Assembly: GCA_030849805.1 (NCBI GenBank)
Contig: JASANZ010002269.1
Span: 87,216 to 151,215, forward strand
Direction of reading: 5' to 3'
Length of the DNA stretch: 64,000 bases
DNA from: Sergeia podlipaevii
Taxonomy: Eukaryota; Euglenozoa; Kinetoplastea; Trypanosomatida; Trypanosomatidae
How positions within the stretch are numbered: position 1 is the first letter of the stretch; each line of letters begins with the position of its first letter. The position numbers and the translations under genes are program-made. The notes below the pieces were generated by a model. The model was not told where the DNA came from. It did not search any database and saw only the letters and a list, made by a program, of their open reading frames with translations. Below are positions 1 to 11,041 of the stretch, piece after piece.

Positions 1-899
1 GAGGAAGCGACTAATGATTGAAGAGGAGGTGTATTTGCATGGAGGTGAAGGGTTCCGTGTGACCCCCCTTTTTTTGTGTATTTGCTTTTTTTTTTTTGGA
101 GGGGAGGGGGAGGACATTGTCGTTGTTGGAGTATCCGCACACGCTTGACTCTTTTTTTTTTTCTTCTTCTTCTTCTTTGTTGAATAGGACATGGCATTGG
201 TGTCGAGGGCGCGTTTATGATTCCCATGCCTTATGTGAAACCGTTAAGAGTCTAATTTTGTATTTATCAATAAACGCGCTTTAACAAGTCCATTATTTTC
301 TCCCTTCTTTTCTCTACGTCTTATATATATACATAAATTGTTGTTGCTACCAATGGAAACGTAGATACGAAAGTGGGGGAGAGAAAGATGGAGAACTTAT
401 AAAATAAGATAAAGTAAAAAGAATTCAAAAATATACCAGCAAAGAATGCACATTAGTACTTCCACGGATAAGAAAGGCTGCCATATGAGCATGCTGTCCT
501 CCCACTTCGCATCAAGGAAGCTCTTTACGATTACTGTTATTTCTTCTCAGGTGCGAATCTATTTTGCCTCACTGGTTTGCTCTGTGTGTTATTATATATA
601 AAGCGCTTTAAACTGGTATATCATTCAATGATTCTTTTCTTTTATTTTTCTTCTTTTCTTTTTCCTTTTATTGGTATTAGTAAATAGTAGGGAAGCTGGT
701 TCCCTCACTTTTTTTTCTACGTTTTTTTTTTTCTCTCTTCCCTACCCTTTTACCTGCTCTTTATAGTTGTTATCTTCTCCGCAAGCAAGAACAGCAAAAG
801 GTCTGGTGAGGAGGGGATTTTTTTTTTCTATTAAGTAGATATTGCGCCTCCACAGTGTGCATTCGTAAGCTCTTTTTTTCAGCACACACTTTCTGTGTC

Positions 900-926
900 A
901 ATATATATATATATATATATATATAT
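900..926. repeat. (AT)n microsatellite
   Basis: About 13 uninterrupted AT units in the non-coding spacer before the first gene. Similar dinucleotide tracts recur in nearly every spacer of this window, so no special role is implied. Confidence 0.95.
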
Positions 927-2599
927 CGCGTGAGTGGGGTGACTTTGACAGCAGTTTACTCGCCTAGTCAAAAAATTTCATAGCAAAAAGTCCGTCAATC
1001 CATTATCATCGCACTACTTACCTCCCACTATTGAACTCAAGTGTTCTGCTGCTTGAAAACAGGTCAAGTATATATATGGATTTATCTTACATTCACATAC
1101 ACATTTCTCTTTTCCACCTTTGGTAGACAAACGAAAAAAATTGTTTAGCTCTTTATTGATCCTTTTCTTTCGTTTGCGATTGTCTTTGCTTGTGTGCGTG
1201 TGTGCGTGTGTGTGCTTCCCTTTTAATATAGCAGTACTACATCATTTTTTTTTCTTTTCATTTTTCTTTTTTATTCAGCTCACTGCCACCAAAAACAGTT
1301 TCTGTTTTTTTAAAAAAGAAAAAGAAAGACATTTTTCTCTTCATACCATCATCACAATCTTCTAATTTACGCAATAGTCGTTGTTGGTATACACACCGTT
1401 AGCGCAGAGAGATATAGGAGAGCAAAACAGCGCTTGTAACTTTTTAGTATATACCTCCCTGCAAACCTGAAGAAGTTTAGTTGAGAGCAATTCCCACAAC
1501 GCCGGAGAATACAAAAAAAAAAAAAAAAACATAATAGAAAGTACAAAAGTAGTTTTGTTGTTGTTCTCACTAACTGTCGTCTTACTATTTTTGTTGTTGT
1601 TGTAGGGTGTACGCTAGCGTTGGCCACTAACAGTTTAAAAGAGAAAAAAGAGAAATAAGCGTCACAATCAGCAGTTTGCCGCCCACGAAACATATAGAAA
1701 TATTGATTTGCTCGAGGCGTGTGCGTGTGTGTGTGCTGTGCTTTCTCCTTTATACTTCTAAGTTGTTTTTACGCTAGGAGAAGCAAGAGCTTCTATATAT
1801 GGATCCTAGTATCTGTTTTTATTTTCTTTATTTCCCTTTTTATTAGGTGCTGATAGCGTGGAGCGCAACAGTGTTTTATTGTTGCTGTCATTCGCATAAA
1901 TCTTTGGTAGTTTTTTTTTTTTTTTGAAGTTGTAGAAGTTTTTTTTTACTAAATTGCTTGTTCTTTTATTTTATTTCTTTAATCATTATTATAATTTTTT
2001 ATTATTGTTATTATTATCAGTTTTATTTGTGTGGTTTTATTCTATTTTTTTTTTTGAATCTTTTTTAAAAACGAAATATATTGGTTAATAACAAGTACAG
2101 GTCAAAGGTGGAGCATATATATATATATATCAGAATACTCAATATTTATTATTGCTATTTTCATCATTTAACCCCCTTTTTTAGTAGTCTGGGGCTTTGT
2201 GCTTTTCGTTACTTTACTTTTCTTTTCTTTTTTCAGTGTGTGTTTTTTTTTGTTTGCTTTTTGTTTTTTTTGCTTTCTTGAAAGTACGCCAGTGTAGCGG
2301 ATACTTTTCAGCTATTTTTTTTTTCCCTTTTTTTTGCTGCATTATCTTTTACTTCTTTACTTTTTTTTTACGGTGGTGGGTGATATAACAACAGTTTTTT
2401 TTTTTTGCTGTTGTTGTTGTTGTTGTCGTCGTCGTTGGTGTTTTTCTTAGATTTTGCGCTTTTTTTTTTTTTTTTTGCTTTCCAAATCTCTTTGACGTTG
2501 TTGGCCGTTCAAAAAAATTGCCAAAAAAAAAGAGAAAAAAAAAAGAGTGACCCCATTACTGCGCCAATTTAAGTCTTAATTAATACTATTAAGAACAGG

Positions 2600-2631
2600 T
2601 CTTTTTCTCTTTCCCTTCCTTCCTTTCTGAG
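2600..2631 (+). promoter_or_regulatory. Predicted trans-splice acceptor (polypyrimidine tract plus AG)
   Basis: An almost pure C/T tract at 2601-2628 is followed by an AG at 2630-2631, only 12 nt before the ATG at 2644. Tract, AG and ATG in close order is the usual signature of spliced-leader addition in kinetoplastids. It supports 2644 as the true start. Confidence 0.75.
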
Positions 2632-2643
2632 TTATACACTGGA

Positions 2644-5019
2644 ATGTCCTCGGAGGATCAGCCAGCACACTTCACTTCATCTTTAGATGGGGTCTCAACG
2701 CCTTGCCCGATGACATCGAAGGAGGTTCATAGACCAAGTGTGCGCTCGCACTCTGGCCTTGGGCGAAGCCGCATGTCTTTCTCTAGTCCCAACATCATCA
2801 GTAGTAATACCCCTGAGATTTCTTTATCACTAGGGGGGGACACGCATCAGCCAGAATGCCCGCGCAGTCCACCACGCGGAAATTTCTCACGCATTGAAGT
2901 CGTTCCGCACACCCATAAAGTGTCTAGCCGTCTCTTTTCCCTAGTAGGACTGCGTCAACAAACCAAGTTCTACACTGTTACAACGAGTGGCAACGCGAGT
3001 ATCGCGAGCAACAGCACTTCCACAGCTGCGCGACAACCCGTCTCATCCTCCTCACTCCCCGACATCTTGGCACCCTCACCGAGGCTTAGGCATATGGCTC
3101 ATAGTAGCAACCATCTGCCACAATCACCTGAGGTACCGAGGAAACCCTTGCATGAGACCTTTGTGCCTTCATATTACAAAATTCGTCGTGCCGCCGGCGG
3201 CGACAATGGTGGTAGCGACGCAGGTCATGATTTTGCCGCTGCCAGTGGTCCCCTGACAGACACCGTAGTGGCAAGCAACTATGGCAATAAGGATGGAACC
3301 AGTACCGTGGCAGCCACGACAGCTGTCGATAGCGATACCTCGAGCCTTTTCTCTCTGCAGTCAGACGGCGAGGAAGACAATAGCGCTGTAGAAGGAGTCG
3401 GTGGGTGCCGTGTGTTCCCGTCGTTGGCGCCGATGGATGCGGTGCGATCCGCCATTTTGCTTCCCACAGCAGCACCAGCAAGAGTTCAACAGGGTACGAC
3501 AGTATATGGTGACAAGGGTCAAGACCCTCTTCAGGAGTTTCAGCACCCGCTGAGCATAGGCGGCGTGAGGAAAGACGCAGAGGATGCGCAGCAACAGACA
3601 GCATCGACGATGGCCGTCTCACCTTCCACACAGTCCTCCTTTGTGGATGCGGCCACGACACTGACAGCTGATAGTTTGGGACTTCGCAGTGCGTCCGGAG
3701 GGGCAGTAAACGGTACAGCCGCGGCCACGAACCGGACATCTCGTACGGCTAGCAGCACACTTTTCAACTGTAGTTTTGACTCACGCGGGCTCAGAGATGC
3801 GGGATCAGAGATCGAGCGCACGAAATATCAGACGATTATTAAAAAGACTGAGCAGCAGGGCGTTAGCCTAGAAGATGCAGACACAGAGGCCGTTGACGAG
3901 TTGGCAGAGTACATCTCACATCACGTGCAGCATACCCAGCAGTCACGCACCGCGGTGGCGTGGTTCCGAGGAAGCCGCAGCGCAAGTGCAGGCGGTGCCA
4001 CAACGCTGGATAATGTCGGGGATAGTGTGGTCGCAAGCAACGATAGCGACTGTGACAGCGGTACTACCTCACGTCTGGCTAACTCGATGAACCGTGTCTC
4101 GGTTCTCATTGCCGCAGGTGGTGGTGGTGGTGGTGGTCGGCAGCGCAGCGTACTGTGGACTCCCTTTGAATATCATGAAGATATGCCTCACTCTCCTACT
4201 AATCCTTTTCTTAGTCAAGATACTTCTATGCCATCGATCTACTGCGGCAGCCGTCTTGGCAAGGACAACTGTAACAGCACAAGTGCAAGTGGCTATGACT
4301 ATTCCCCCTGTTACAGCAACGCTCCTACTGAAGCATCACACACAGGTAGCAGCTCGAGGTTGATGGCGGGGCACGGCTCTCTCTCAGTACGCGTGCTGCA
4401 GCAACCAGCAGTAGCGCCACCATCTGTGATGGTCCCTGCGGCTATGTCGACGTCAGCGATGGGGCGGTTGGGTTCTCCACTCCCCAACCCTCTCTCTCTC
4501 TACTCCAACCTTCCTACCGAGCGCTCGCACGGCTCATTTAGCTTTTCCAGCGGCGCTGCAACGCCGACTACCTCAATCGGTTCCTCCGCCACTTCAAGTG
4601 GGAACCCAGTGCACAGTGTTGCTGTTCCTAGCAACGTCCGCGGCACAGAAACGGCTTCCTTGCCTGCAAATAGAAACTTCAGCTCCGGGAACATCCCTGA
4701 AAGCAGTCCGTACGCAGGGTATCCAATCGCTCTCGTTAGCTCAAGGCCTGAACACCCTCTTAATCTTCCAGAAGACGATGAACAGTCAGACTGGGACGCG
4801 CCACTCAAGACAGCCATGCCACGTACCGCGTCCTTGGTGCGGCGTGTGCCATCAACAAGTAGTAGCGCTGGAAGTAGTCAAGTGGGCCGCACAGCAATCA
4901 TATCTGAGACGGTACCGCACCGTGAGCAACTAGCGCGGCGAGCACAGGAGGATTATGAATTATATACCGCCATCATCAAGGGACGATTAAAACTGGATGT
5001 AGCAATATCTACCCAATAA
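2644..5019 (+). CDS. Hypothetical Ser/Thr-rich low-complexity protein (791 aa)
   Basis: I do not recognise the family. The protein is dominated by Ser, Thr, Ala and Gly and is probably largely disordered. It has a Gly run near residues 491-499 and many Ser-Pro and Arg-x-x-Ser sites suited to phosphorylation. The most ordered parts appear to be the segment around residues 395-450 and the last ~35 residues, where a charged helix (EQLARRAQEDYELYTAIIK) stands out. No membrane segment or signal peptide is visible. The start is the first ATG after a strong splice acceptor (AG 2630-2631), giving a 12-nt leader. Coding is supported by 2.4 kb of uninterrupted frame with balanced composition between T-rich spacers. 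The minus-strand frames inside it are shadows. A cytoskeletal or signalling scaffold is possible, but nothing in the sequence shows it. Confidence 0.85.
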   Translation: MSSEDQPAHFTSSLDGVSTPCPMTSKEVHRPSVRSHSGLGRSRMSFSSPNIISSNTPEISLSLGGDTHQPECPRSPPRGNFSRIEVVPHTHKVSSRLFSLVGLRQQTKFYTVTTSGNASIASNSTSTAARQPVSSSSLPDILAPSPRLRHMAHSSNHLPQSPEVPRKPLHETFVPSYYKIRRAAGGDNGGSDAGHDFAAASGPLTDTVVASNYGNKDGTSTVAATTAVDSDTSSLFSLQSDGEEDNSAVEGVGGCRVFPSLAPMDAVRSAILLPTAAPARVQQGTTVYGDKGQDPLQEFQHPLSIGGVRKDAEDAQQQTASTMAVSPSTQSSFVDAATTLTADSLGLRSASGGAVNGTAAATNRTSRTASSTLFNCSFDSRGLRDAGSEIERTKYQTIIKKTEQQGVSLEDADTEAVDELAEYISHHVQHTQQSRTAVAWFRGSRSASAGGATTLDNVGDSVVASNDSDCDSGTTSRLANSMNRVSVLIAAGGGGGGGRQRSVLWTPFEYHEDMPHSPTNPFLSQDTSMPSIYCGSRLGKDNCNSTSASGYDYSPCYSNAPTEASHTGSSSRLMAGHGSLSVRVLQQPAVAPPSVMVPAAMSTSAMGRLGSPLPNPLSLYSNLPTERSHGSFSFSSGAATPTTSIGSSATSSGNPVHSVAVPSNVRGTETASLPANRNFSSGNIPESSPYAGYPIALVSSRPEHPLNLPEDDEQSDWDAPLKTAMPRTASLVRRVPSTSSSAGSSQVGRTAIISETVPHREQLARRAQEDYELYTAIIKGRLKLDVAISTQ

Positions 5020-7046
5020 TGAGAAAGGGGGGGGGAACTGAAAGAGAGGGAGAAGAAAAGAAATATGAGGTACGCAATTGAGAAAAAAATGTTAATGTGG
5101 ATGCTATTTTATGATTGTGTTGATCATTGTGGAGGCACGTGGTATCACTCGTTTTTTTCTGTTTTTTTTTCTCGATACGCACACGCGTGTGCGTACTGTA
5201 AGCGTTGTTTTATGAGTGGTAGTAGTAATGGTAGTGGTGGTGTGAATATATTGCCACGTCACACAGCTTGAGCATAAGCAATGCGTCGGAACTTAGTACC
5301 ATACACATACATCCCCCCCTCCCGCCTTGCCTTTATCCATTATTCCAGTATTTTTTTCCTTCTTTTGTAGTGGAGAGAAAGAGTTCAAGTGACTGAACCA
5401 GAAAGCAAAAAAAAAACTAGGAAAACCTCTACATGATTAGTATTTTTTTGTTGTTGCTTTTCATCGGTGTATATTTGTCTTTTCATTTTCATTTTCAACC
5501 TCACGCAATCATTCTGTCTATACCAATGATGCGCGCAAGATGGGAAAAGGCGTTGTTGTTTTTTTTGTTAAACTTTTGATTTTCTTATATTATCTTTGCT
5601 GCTTCATACACGTGCACAGATATCCATATATAATTCCTATTGCATTCCTATTTTATTATTAATTAATTATTTATTTATATATATATATCTATTTTGCGAG
5701 TTTACGCAAGGTTTTTTTTCTTTTCTTCATTTTATTTACTTGCTAGTTACCATTGTGGGGGGGGGAGGGATACGCAAGAAAGCTGGTCTGGTGACACCAA
5801 AAGTTGAACAGTTTCGACAACGTGGTGCTCCCAGACAAATCAGTTCTTCACCTTTTTGCGGTACCTTTTCTTTTTTTGTGTGGCTACGATATCTCTGATA
5901 GAGCAATTGATGTATGTTTACTTTTTCCCATTTCTTTTTGAAGGATAAAGAAAGGGCGTTTAGAGGCATTATGCATTGACACATTTAAAAAATATGTCAA
6001 GTACCTCGCAAAGACTCCTATATTGCTTTTTAAAGTTTCTATTTTTTTCTTTCTACTTACTTTGGTTCATGGGCTGAAAATCACTCCAGAGCGGAGAGCT
6101 CGCTCAGCTAGTCAAATCTATATATAAGTGAACTCATGAGAATATGCGTAAATTCATAACACGTGAGCTTTTTTTGTCTCTTTGCACGTGTGTGTATGTG
6201 TTGTTGCTTTTTCCTCTGCATTGATTGTTTTTTACGTTTCAAATTACTCTCTATATATATACCTTTACAAAAGGTGTTTTTTTCTTTGCTCTTGTGTGCA
6301 GATGCGTGTTTCTTTATTGCTAACGTTGCATTTCAGGAAACTGCGAGCGTCCTTTTTTTTTTTCTTCTATATCTGTCCATTCAGTTGGATGCAAAGGATG
6401 ACGTTATCTTGAGGATTTACTTATCAAGAAAAATATGGTAGCAAATATATATACCTATGGGTAACTTCCTGTTTGTTATTAATATCATCACCTATGTATA
6501 TATATACATATATATACATATGTGTGTATGTGTTTAATGAACAAGTGTTTGAGCGTCAGCATATGTGCTTTGGGCATATTGACATGCTTTTATACTTGTG
6601 CATTCACTCGGTCGTGCATACGACATTGAACAACGTTTCTCTTTCCTTTTTTTTTATCTTTCTTTATTCCTATTCCAACAAAGTGTCTGGTTGTCTGTGA
6701 CAGATGTTTTTTTTTTAATGTGCTTGAGAATGTGTTTTCTTTATTTTCTTTTCTGCTTTCTGTCAAGAGTGTGGGCAAGCAACGTATTTAAAAAAAAAAA
6801 AATAGAAAAGTAAGATACGATTGTGAAAGCCAATTGGGAGACATCTAAATCATATGTGGCTCCCTATTTCATTTTTTCAATACATATGAAAATGTGTCAA
6901 CCCTTTTTCCTATTTACCCTTTTACCCACTGAAATGCAACTTGAACACGAGAACAACATGGTGAGCACAACTGTGTGTATGCGTAGGAAGATATACCTCC
7001 TTTGTCAGGAGAAGAAACAACCACACGCGCACCTTTTACCACTTTC

Positions 7047-7090
7047 ATTTATTTATTTATTTATTTATTTTGTATGTGTGTGTGTGTGTG
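7047..7090. repeat. Compound (ATTT)n-(TG)n microsatellite
   Basis: Six ATTT units run directly into about nine TG units in the spacer before the gene at 7448. A separate (TTTC)n tract follows about 60 bp downstream. Confidence 0.9.
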
Positions 7091-7394
7091 TTCTACGCGT
7101 GTTTGGGTTAAGGTGCCTTGGCATACAGTCCTTTGATTTGTCTTTTCTTCTTTCTTTCTTTCTTTCTTTCTTTCTCTCTTTTGCTTTTATAGCTGTCAGT
7201 TGCTTTGGGTGACCCGGGGAAGCATCTCCTTTTATAGTGACTTCCAGCAGAATAGTCTATTGTGCGAGCTTGAGCACGCGCACGCATATATATATAAAGA
7301 GAGACAAAAAGAACGTAAAGCAATATACTAGAATTAAAGTCAATAGTAAGAAGAGAAGGAAGAGAGGCATTCTCTGCATACTAGAGCTGTGAAC

Positions 7395-7414
7395 CTATCT
7401 TCTTCTTTTTTAAG
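7395..7414 (+). promoter_or_regulatory. Predicted trans-splice acceptor
   Basis: The tract ctatcttcttcttttttaag ends in an AG at 7413-7414, 33 nt before the ATG at 7448. The reading frame stays open upstream to this AG but holds no earlier ATG, so 7448 is the first usable start on a spliced mRNA. Confidence 0.75.
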
Positions 7415-7447
7415 TTGAGTGGCTCACGATTACTGTTAAAACTCATC

Positions 7448-10400
7448 ATGTCTTCTTTTCCGCTGAGCGAAGATGCGACAGTAGCGGCTACTAGTGCAGC
7501 GCCTGCTGCTTTGGAATCTGGGACGCTGCACTTAGACGCTACCGATATGTCGCTGAAGCGCCAGCGCGAGGCAGACAAACCTGCTGGTGCTACCGCTGCC
7601 GCTGTAAGACGTGTGGAGCCTGCGCAACAAAATCAGGTTCCCGCAGTAGTCATGGGCTTTGCTGTCGCCGATGACGACGAAGACGAGGAGGAGGCTCAAG
7701 AAATTGATCAATATGACGGAGAAGATGAAGGCCTTTCAGGTGTGGAACTTGCTGAGGTGGAAGTGGGAGAAGGAGAAGAGGGCAACGAGGAGGCAATGGG
7801 TGATGATGCAAAAGAAGGGGAGGGGGAAGATACACAGGATGACGATAGTCACAGCGCACTTGTGATGCGTCTTGCGGTAGCAGAGGTGAGAGAGCGGGAG
7901 CAGATGGATCGCTTTCGCTTTGTTCAGCGTACCGCCGTTGTTGAAGGCAAACTTCTTCAAGGATTTATTGATGAGCAGCAAGAGCAGCACCAGTTGTGGA
8001 AGGAACAGAAGGAAGCAGGGAGTCAGCAGCAGAAGCCGGCATACAGTAGTAGTGGTGATGTAGAGGGAAAGAACGATGCACGCGAACTGACGCTAGACTG
8101 CGTAGAGGCTGCAGAACGACAGAATGTTCAGCTTTCTGCACTTCTATTAGAAATTGGTCATGTGCGTGATGAAGCGACTGCTCAAAAAGTTCACAGGGCG
8201 ACTTTACAAGATTTAGATAGCCTGATTGCTGCCGTAGACACCGCGGCGCCTTCTCTTGAGGCAACGCGTCGTGCGCTAGGCAACATGTGCGAGGCAGCTC
8301 GTATTTCTCCAGCTCTCAAGATCGCCGACGCTAACGATGGAGAGCCTGAACTGCGGAAGACGGAATCCCACGTGCTCATCCAGGGTAGTAAGCAGGACAC
8401 CCGCGAGGGGGACGAACAGCAGAATGAGTCGTTATTTGTTGATGCTATATACACGCGTATGCTTAAGTATGCCAATGATAGCAGCCGTGTTGCCAATCTC
8501 TTGGATAGAGCTGTGCGTGAGATCACAGACGCGGAGCGTCGTGCGGCTGCGCAGGAGCTGCTCCACGCGATCAAAAAAGTAGAAGAAGCCAATGTGCAAA
8601 GTGTAGAACGGTTGGAGATTTTAGCAAAAGGAAGAGCGATTGTGCAGTCAACGCTAGATCGTTTATTACTTCCCGGGCAGGAGTGGGCTCTTATGAGTTC
8701 ACAGGCTGCACTCGCAGATAGGGAGACACTTTTGTCATCTGCTGTCGCTCTCGCGGAACGGCGCATGCTCGCACGTAGCCACCTGCGAGCTGCACAAGTA
8801 CAGCAGCTACGGGATGCTCTTGCACTCAAGCTGATCACTAACACTACTGGTGCTGGTGCGACATCGTCAGGTGCTGCCCCTACTAGCAACAGCAAGCAGA
8901 GTACCACTGACTCTGCCTCTTTAGCTACTATGCTGAAGGAAATTGAAAGCACAGAGGCACAATGCAAGCGTTTAGAGTACTTGCGCCGCAGTTTAGCACG
9001 GGAGGTGATGCTTCTGCGCAAGGACGTCCTTTCGCGTGGGATGAGACCTCCCTCAGCTTCTGTGTCTGCCTCCTCGTCTTCTGCAATGGGCGTATGTTCT
9101 GCGTCATCTCCACTGCTGAAGTCGAGCCTGTGTGATCGTGCTGTTGCTGCTGCTCTGATGCGCGAGTGCAGTGCTAAATTCACCGCTGTAGCTGCCCACT
9201 GCATGGCTCACGCGGGAAGTGCGTCAACATCCAGCAGCAACTCCTGCTTGTCTGGCTCTGCGGAGCAGGCGCATCTGATGGCTCGTGAAGGTGTAGCAAC
9301 GAGACAGAGAGCACTCAGCGCGATGCTAGCGAACAACATGGCCATGTGGCAGAAGCTGCAGGACGCGGTCATTACAGTGGACATTGCCTCCGATACTGAT
9401 AAGGCAAGCGCGCTCGCACAGGCGCTACTGAAACGTTGTGGGTGCTCTACAGGAGGTGAAGAAGAGAGGGGTAGTGTTCCGGCAATAAACGAAGAGGGAG
9501 AGCAAGGGGAAGATGAGCAACCAATGAATCTCCTTCAGCTCCAGTGCTGTGTTCTTCGCGCCTATCGACAGCGCCTTGAATTTATGTGTGAAGCAGCCAG
9601 CGAGTACCTTGTACAGATACAACGAGAGGTGGTAGTACCAGAGGCGCGAGAAAAGATGGAGGTGGCGCTGCTTGTTAAACTTGCCTACCTCGCCGATCGT
9701 CACCATCTTGCCACCGCGCTAGCAGAAGACTTCGAGGAATTTGGCGGTGAAGCCGACGCGGACGATCTGTTTCCGCTAGTCCCTCCCTCTCCTCCAACGG
9801 CCTTCTTTGCTGCTTTGGAACCCTGTGAGGCTGGATTGCTCTCTTCTTTCGCAAATGGTGAAGAAAGAGAAGGGGAGAATGACGATGAAGAAGAGGAAGG
9901 CCACCATCTGCTCGCCATACCTAGTCTCCCTACCAGTGTCGACAAGGAAATGAGTTTGTTTCAGTCTGTTTCTCAACAAGCGCATGACTCTGTGCGAGGC
10001 GAGTGGGCTGCCGTCGGCGATGCATACGAGCGAACGAACGCACAGGTTGTCTGTCTAGCTAATCTTCCCGTGGCGGAGGCACCAGAGAAGCTGCAAGAGG
10101 CACATGCGACGCGGGAGGCGCTACTTAAGCAGTTGCAGGTGGCGCGCACCACAGGACAGCAGGTTGGTGCGATAAGACAGCAGATTGCACAAACTGAAGC
10201 TCAGCTTGCGGATTTGCGAGCAGGACGCAAGGCACGCCTTACACAGCAGCTTGAACAGCAAAAGGCAAGGCTAGCAGAAATGCAGGCTTCTATTGAAGCC
10301 CAGCGCGTGGCTCATGAAGCGGCGGTGGCTTCAGCTGCTGCGATGAAGTCCGCTCAAGAGGCCCAGGATGCTCTAGCAAGTGCCACGATCAAGGAAGAAC

Positions 10401-11041
10401 GCATCTCAACACCAATGCAGCCACCAGACATGCTCACTGTTCCTCTGGACCACATTGGTAGTGGTGTCGCAACAAATAGTGACCCCATTATGCTACAGCA
10501 TGTAGAGCCAGCTACTACGCAAATGGTAGGCAATGAGGAGAACGCCGAACCACAAGGGACGGAGTCGCATGCGACTGGGGTGGAGCTAGCCATAGATGTG
10601 AAGGTGGAAGAGGCATCTGCTGAGAACGAACAGAACGGTGCAGCAGCGACGCAACTGCCACCGCATGCGCAGTACTGGCATGGAGGGGAGGAACCGCTTG
10701 CTGGTGGGGAGGGCCCTGCAGAGGGAGAAGAATACGCAGGTAAGGAACAGTACGAAGAAGCAGAGGAAGAAGGTGGTGAGGAGCAACAGCAGCTGCTTCA
10801 AGGAGAAGAGGAAATAGGGATGGAAGCATGTGACACTATGTCTGGAGAGCAAGAAGACGAGGTGAGTGATGCTTTTGTGCCGTCGTACATTGGCGAGGAT
10901 GCGCACCAAAGTGCTGTAGAGTCGGTTGCTGTGAAGCAAGAACAACAGCAGCAGCAAGAAGCCTTGCCTTCTACCACAGCGGACTCCCCTTTTCAAGCTG
11001 ACAATCCGTTCACCTCGGGGTTTGCCTACGATGATGAGTGA
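7448..11041 (+). CDS. Hypothetical acidic coiled-coil protein (1197 aa)
   Basis: I do not recognise the family. Residues ~75-130 are a strongly acidic Glu/Asp stretch. Residues ~140-520 and ~830-980 have the Ala/Glu/Gln/Leu/Arg heptad composition of long coiled coils, joined by Ser-rich linkers. The C-terminal quarter is again Glu/Gln-rich with Gln runs. The last 12 residues contain an Asn-Pro-Phe tripeptide (N1186-F1188), a motif that EH-domain proteins of endocytosis bind in other eukaryotes. Here that is only a suggestion. There are no membrane segments. The start at 7448 is the first ATG after the acceptor AG at 7413-7414. The long minus-strand open frame at 8191-9204 is the antisense shadow of this Ala/Glu-rich sequence. 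A structural or scaffold role is plausible. Confidence 0.88.
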   Translation: MSSFPLSEDATVAATSAAPAALESGTLHLDATDMSLKRQREADKPAGATAAAVRRVEPAQQNQVPAVVMGFAVADDDEDEEEAQEIDQYDGEDEGLSGVELAEVEVGEGEEGNEEAMGDDAKEGEGEDTQDDDSHSALVMRLAVAEVREREQMDRFRFVQRTAVVEGKLLQGFIDEQQEQHQLWKEQKEAGSQQQKPAYSSSGDVEGKNDARELTLDCVEAAERQNVQLSALLLEIGHVRDEATAQKVHRATLQDLDSLIAAVDTAAPSLEATRRALGNMCEAARISPALKIADANDGEPELRKTESHVLIQGSKQDTREGDEQQNESLFVDAIYTRMLKYANDSSRVANLLDRAVREITDAERRAAAQELLHAIKKVEEANVQSVERLEILAKGRAIVQSTLDRLLLPGQEWALMSSQAALADRETLLSSAVALAERRMLARSHLRAAQVQQLRDALALKLITNTTGAGATSSGAAPTSNSKQSTTDSASLATMLKEIESTEAQCKRLEYLRRSLAREVMLLRKDVLSRGMRPPSASVSASSSSAMGVCSASSPLLKSSLCDRAVAAALMRECSAKFTAVAAHCMAHAGSASTSSSNSCLSGSAEQAHLMAREGVATRQRALSAMLANNMAMWQKLQDAVITVDIASDTDKASALAQALLKRCGCSTGGEEERGSVPAINEEGEQGEDEQPMNLLQLQCCVLRAYRQRLEFMCEAASEYLVQIQREVVVPEAREKMEVALLVKLAYLADRHHLATALAEDFEEFGGEADADDLFPLVPPSPPTAFFAALEPCEAGLLSSFANGEEREGENDDEEEEGHHLLAIPSLPTSVDKEMSLFQSVSQQAHDSVRGEWAAVGDAYERTNAQVVCLANLPVAEAPEKLQEAHATREALLKQLQVARTTGQQVGAIRQQIAQTEAQLADLRAGRKARLTQQLEQQKARLAEMQASIEAQRVAHEAAVASAAAMKSAQEAQDALASATIKEERISTPMQPPDMLTVPLDHIGSGVATNSDPIMLQHVEPATTQMVGNEENAEPQGTESHATGVELAIDVKVEEASAENEQNGAAATQLPPHAQYWHGGEEPLAGGEGPAEGEEYAGKEQYEEAEEEGGEEQQQLLQGEEEIGMEACDTMSGEQEDEVSDAFVPSYIGEDAHQSAVESVAVKQEQQQQQEALPSTTADSPFQADNPFTSGFAYDDE

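Larger units (their letters stand above)
1..2643. other. A/T-rich spacer with no supported gene
   Basis: This 2.6 kb holds only short open frames made of homopolymer-driven Phe/Leu/Ser runs, and none looks like a protein. It contains many T runs, an (AT)n tract at 900-926, a TTG/TCG triplet tract near 2407-2437, and the acceptor tract of the next gene at its 3' end. The left part may be the 3' UTR of a gene outside the window, but no upstream coding end can be supported. Confidence 0.7.
5020..7447. other. A/T-rich spacer with microsatellites
   Basis: No convincing gene in 2.4 kb. Open frames here (for example 5596-5898, 6163-6441 and 6823-7212) translate to Phe/Leu/Cys-rich strings from T runs and TG repeats. 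It carries (ATTT)n at about 7047-7070 followed by (TG)n to about 7090, and (TTTC)n at about 7147-7175. The size leaves room for an untranslated RNA or a long 3' UTR, but no structure was recognised. Confidence 0.65.

Noticed and set aside
6823..7212. 129-codon frame with apparent hydrophobic stretches
   Set aside because: Hydrophobicity comes from ATTT, TG and TTTC microsatellites, not from a membrane protein.
8191..9204. 337-codon minus-strand open frame
   Set aside because: It lies fully antisense to the coiled-coil gene at 7448-11041 and has a Ser/Ala/Arg/Cys-rich composition typical of reverse translation of Glu/Ala/Gln codons. No acceptor on the minus strand supports it.
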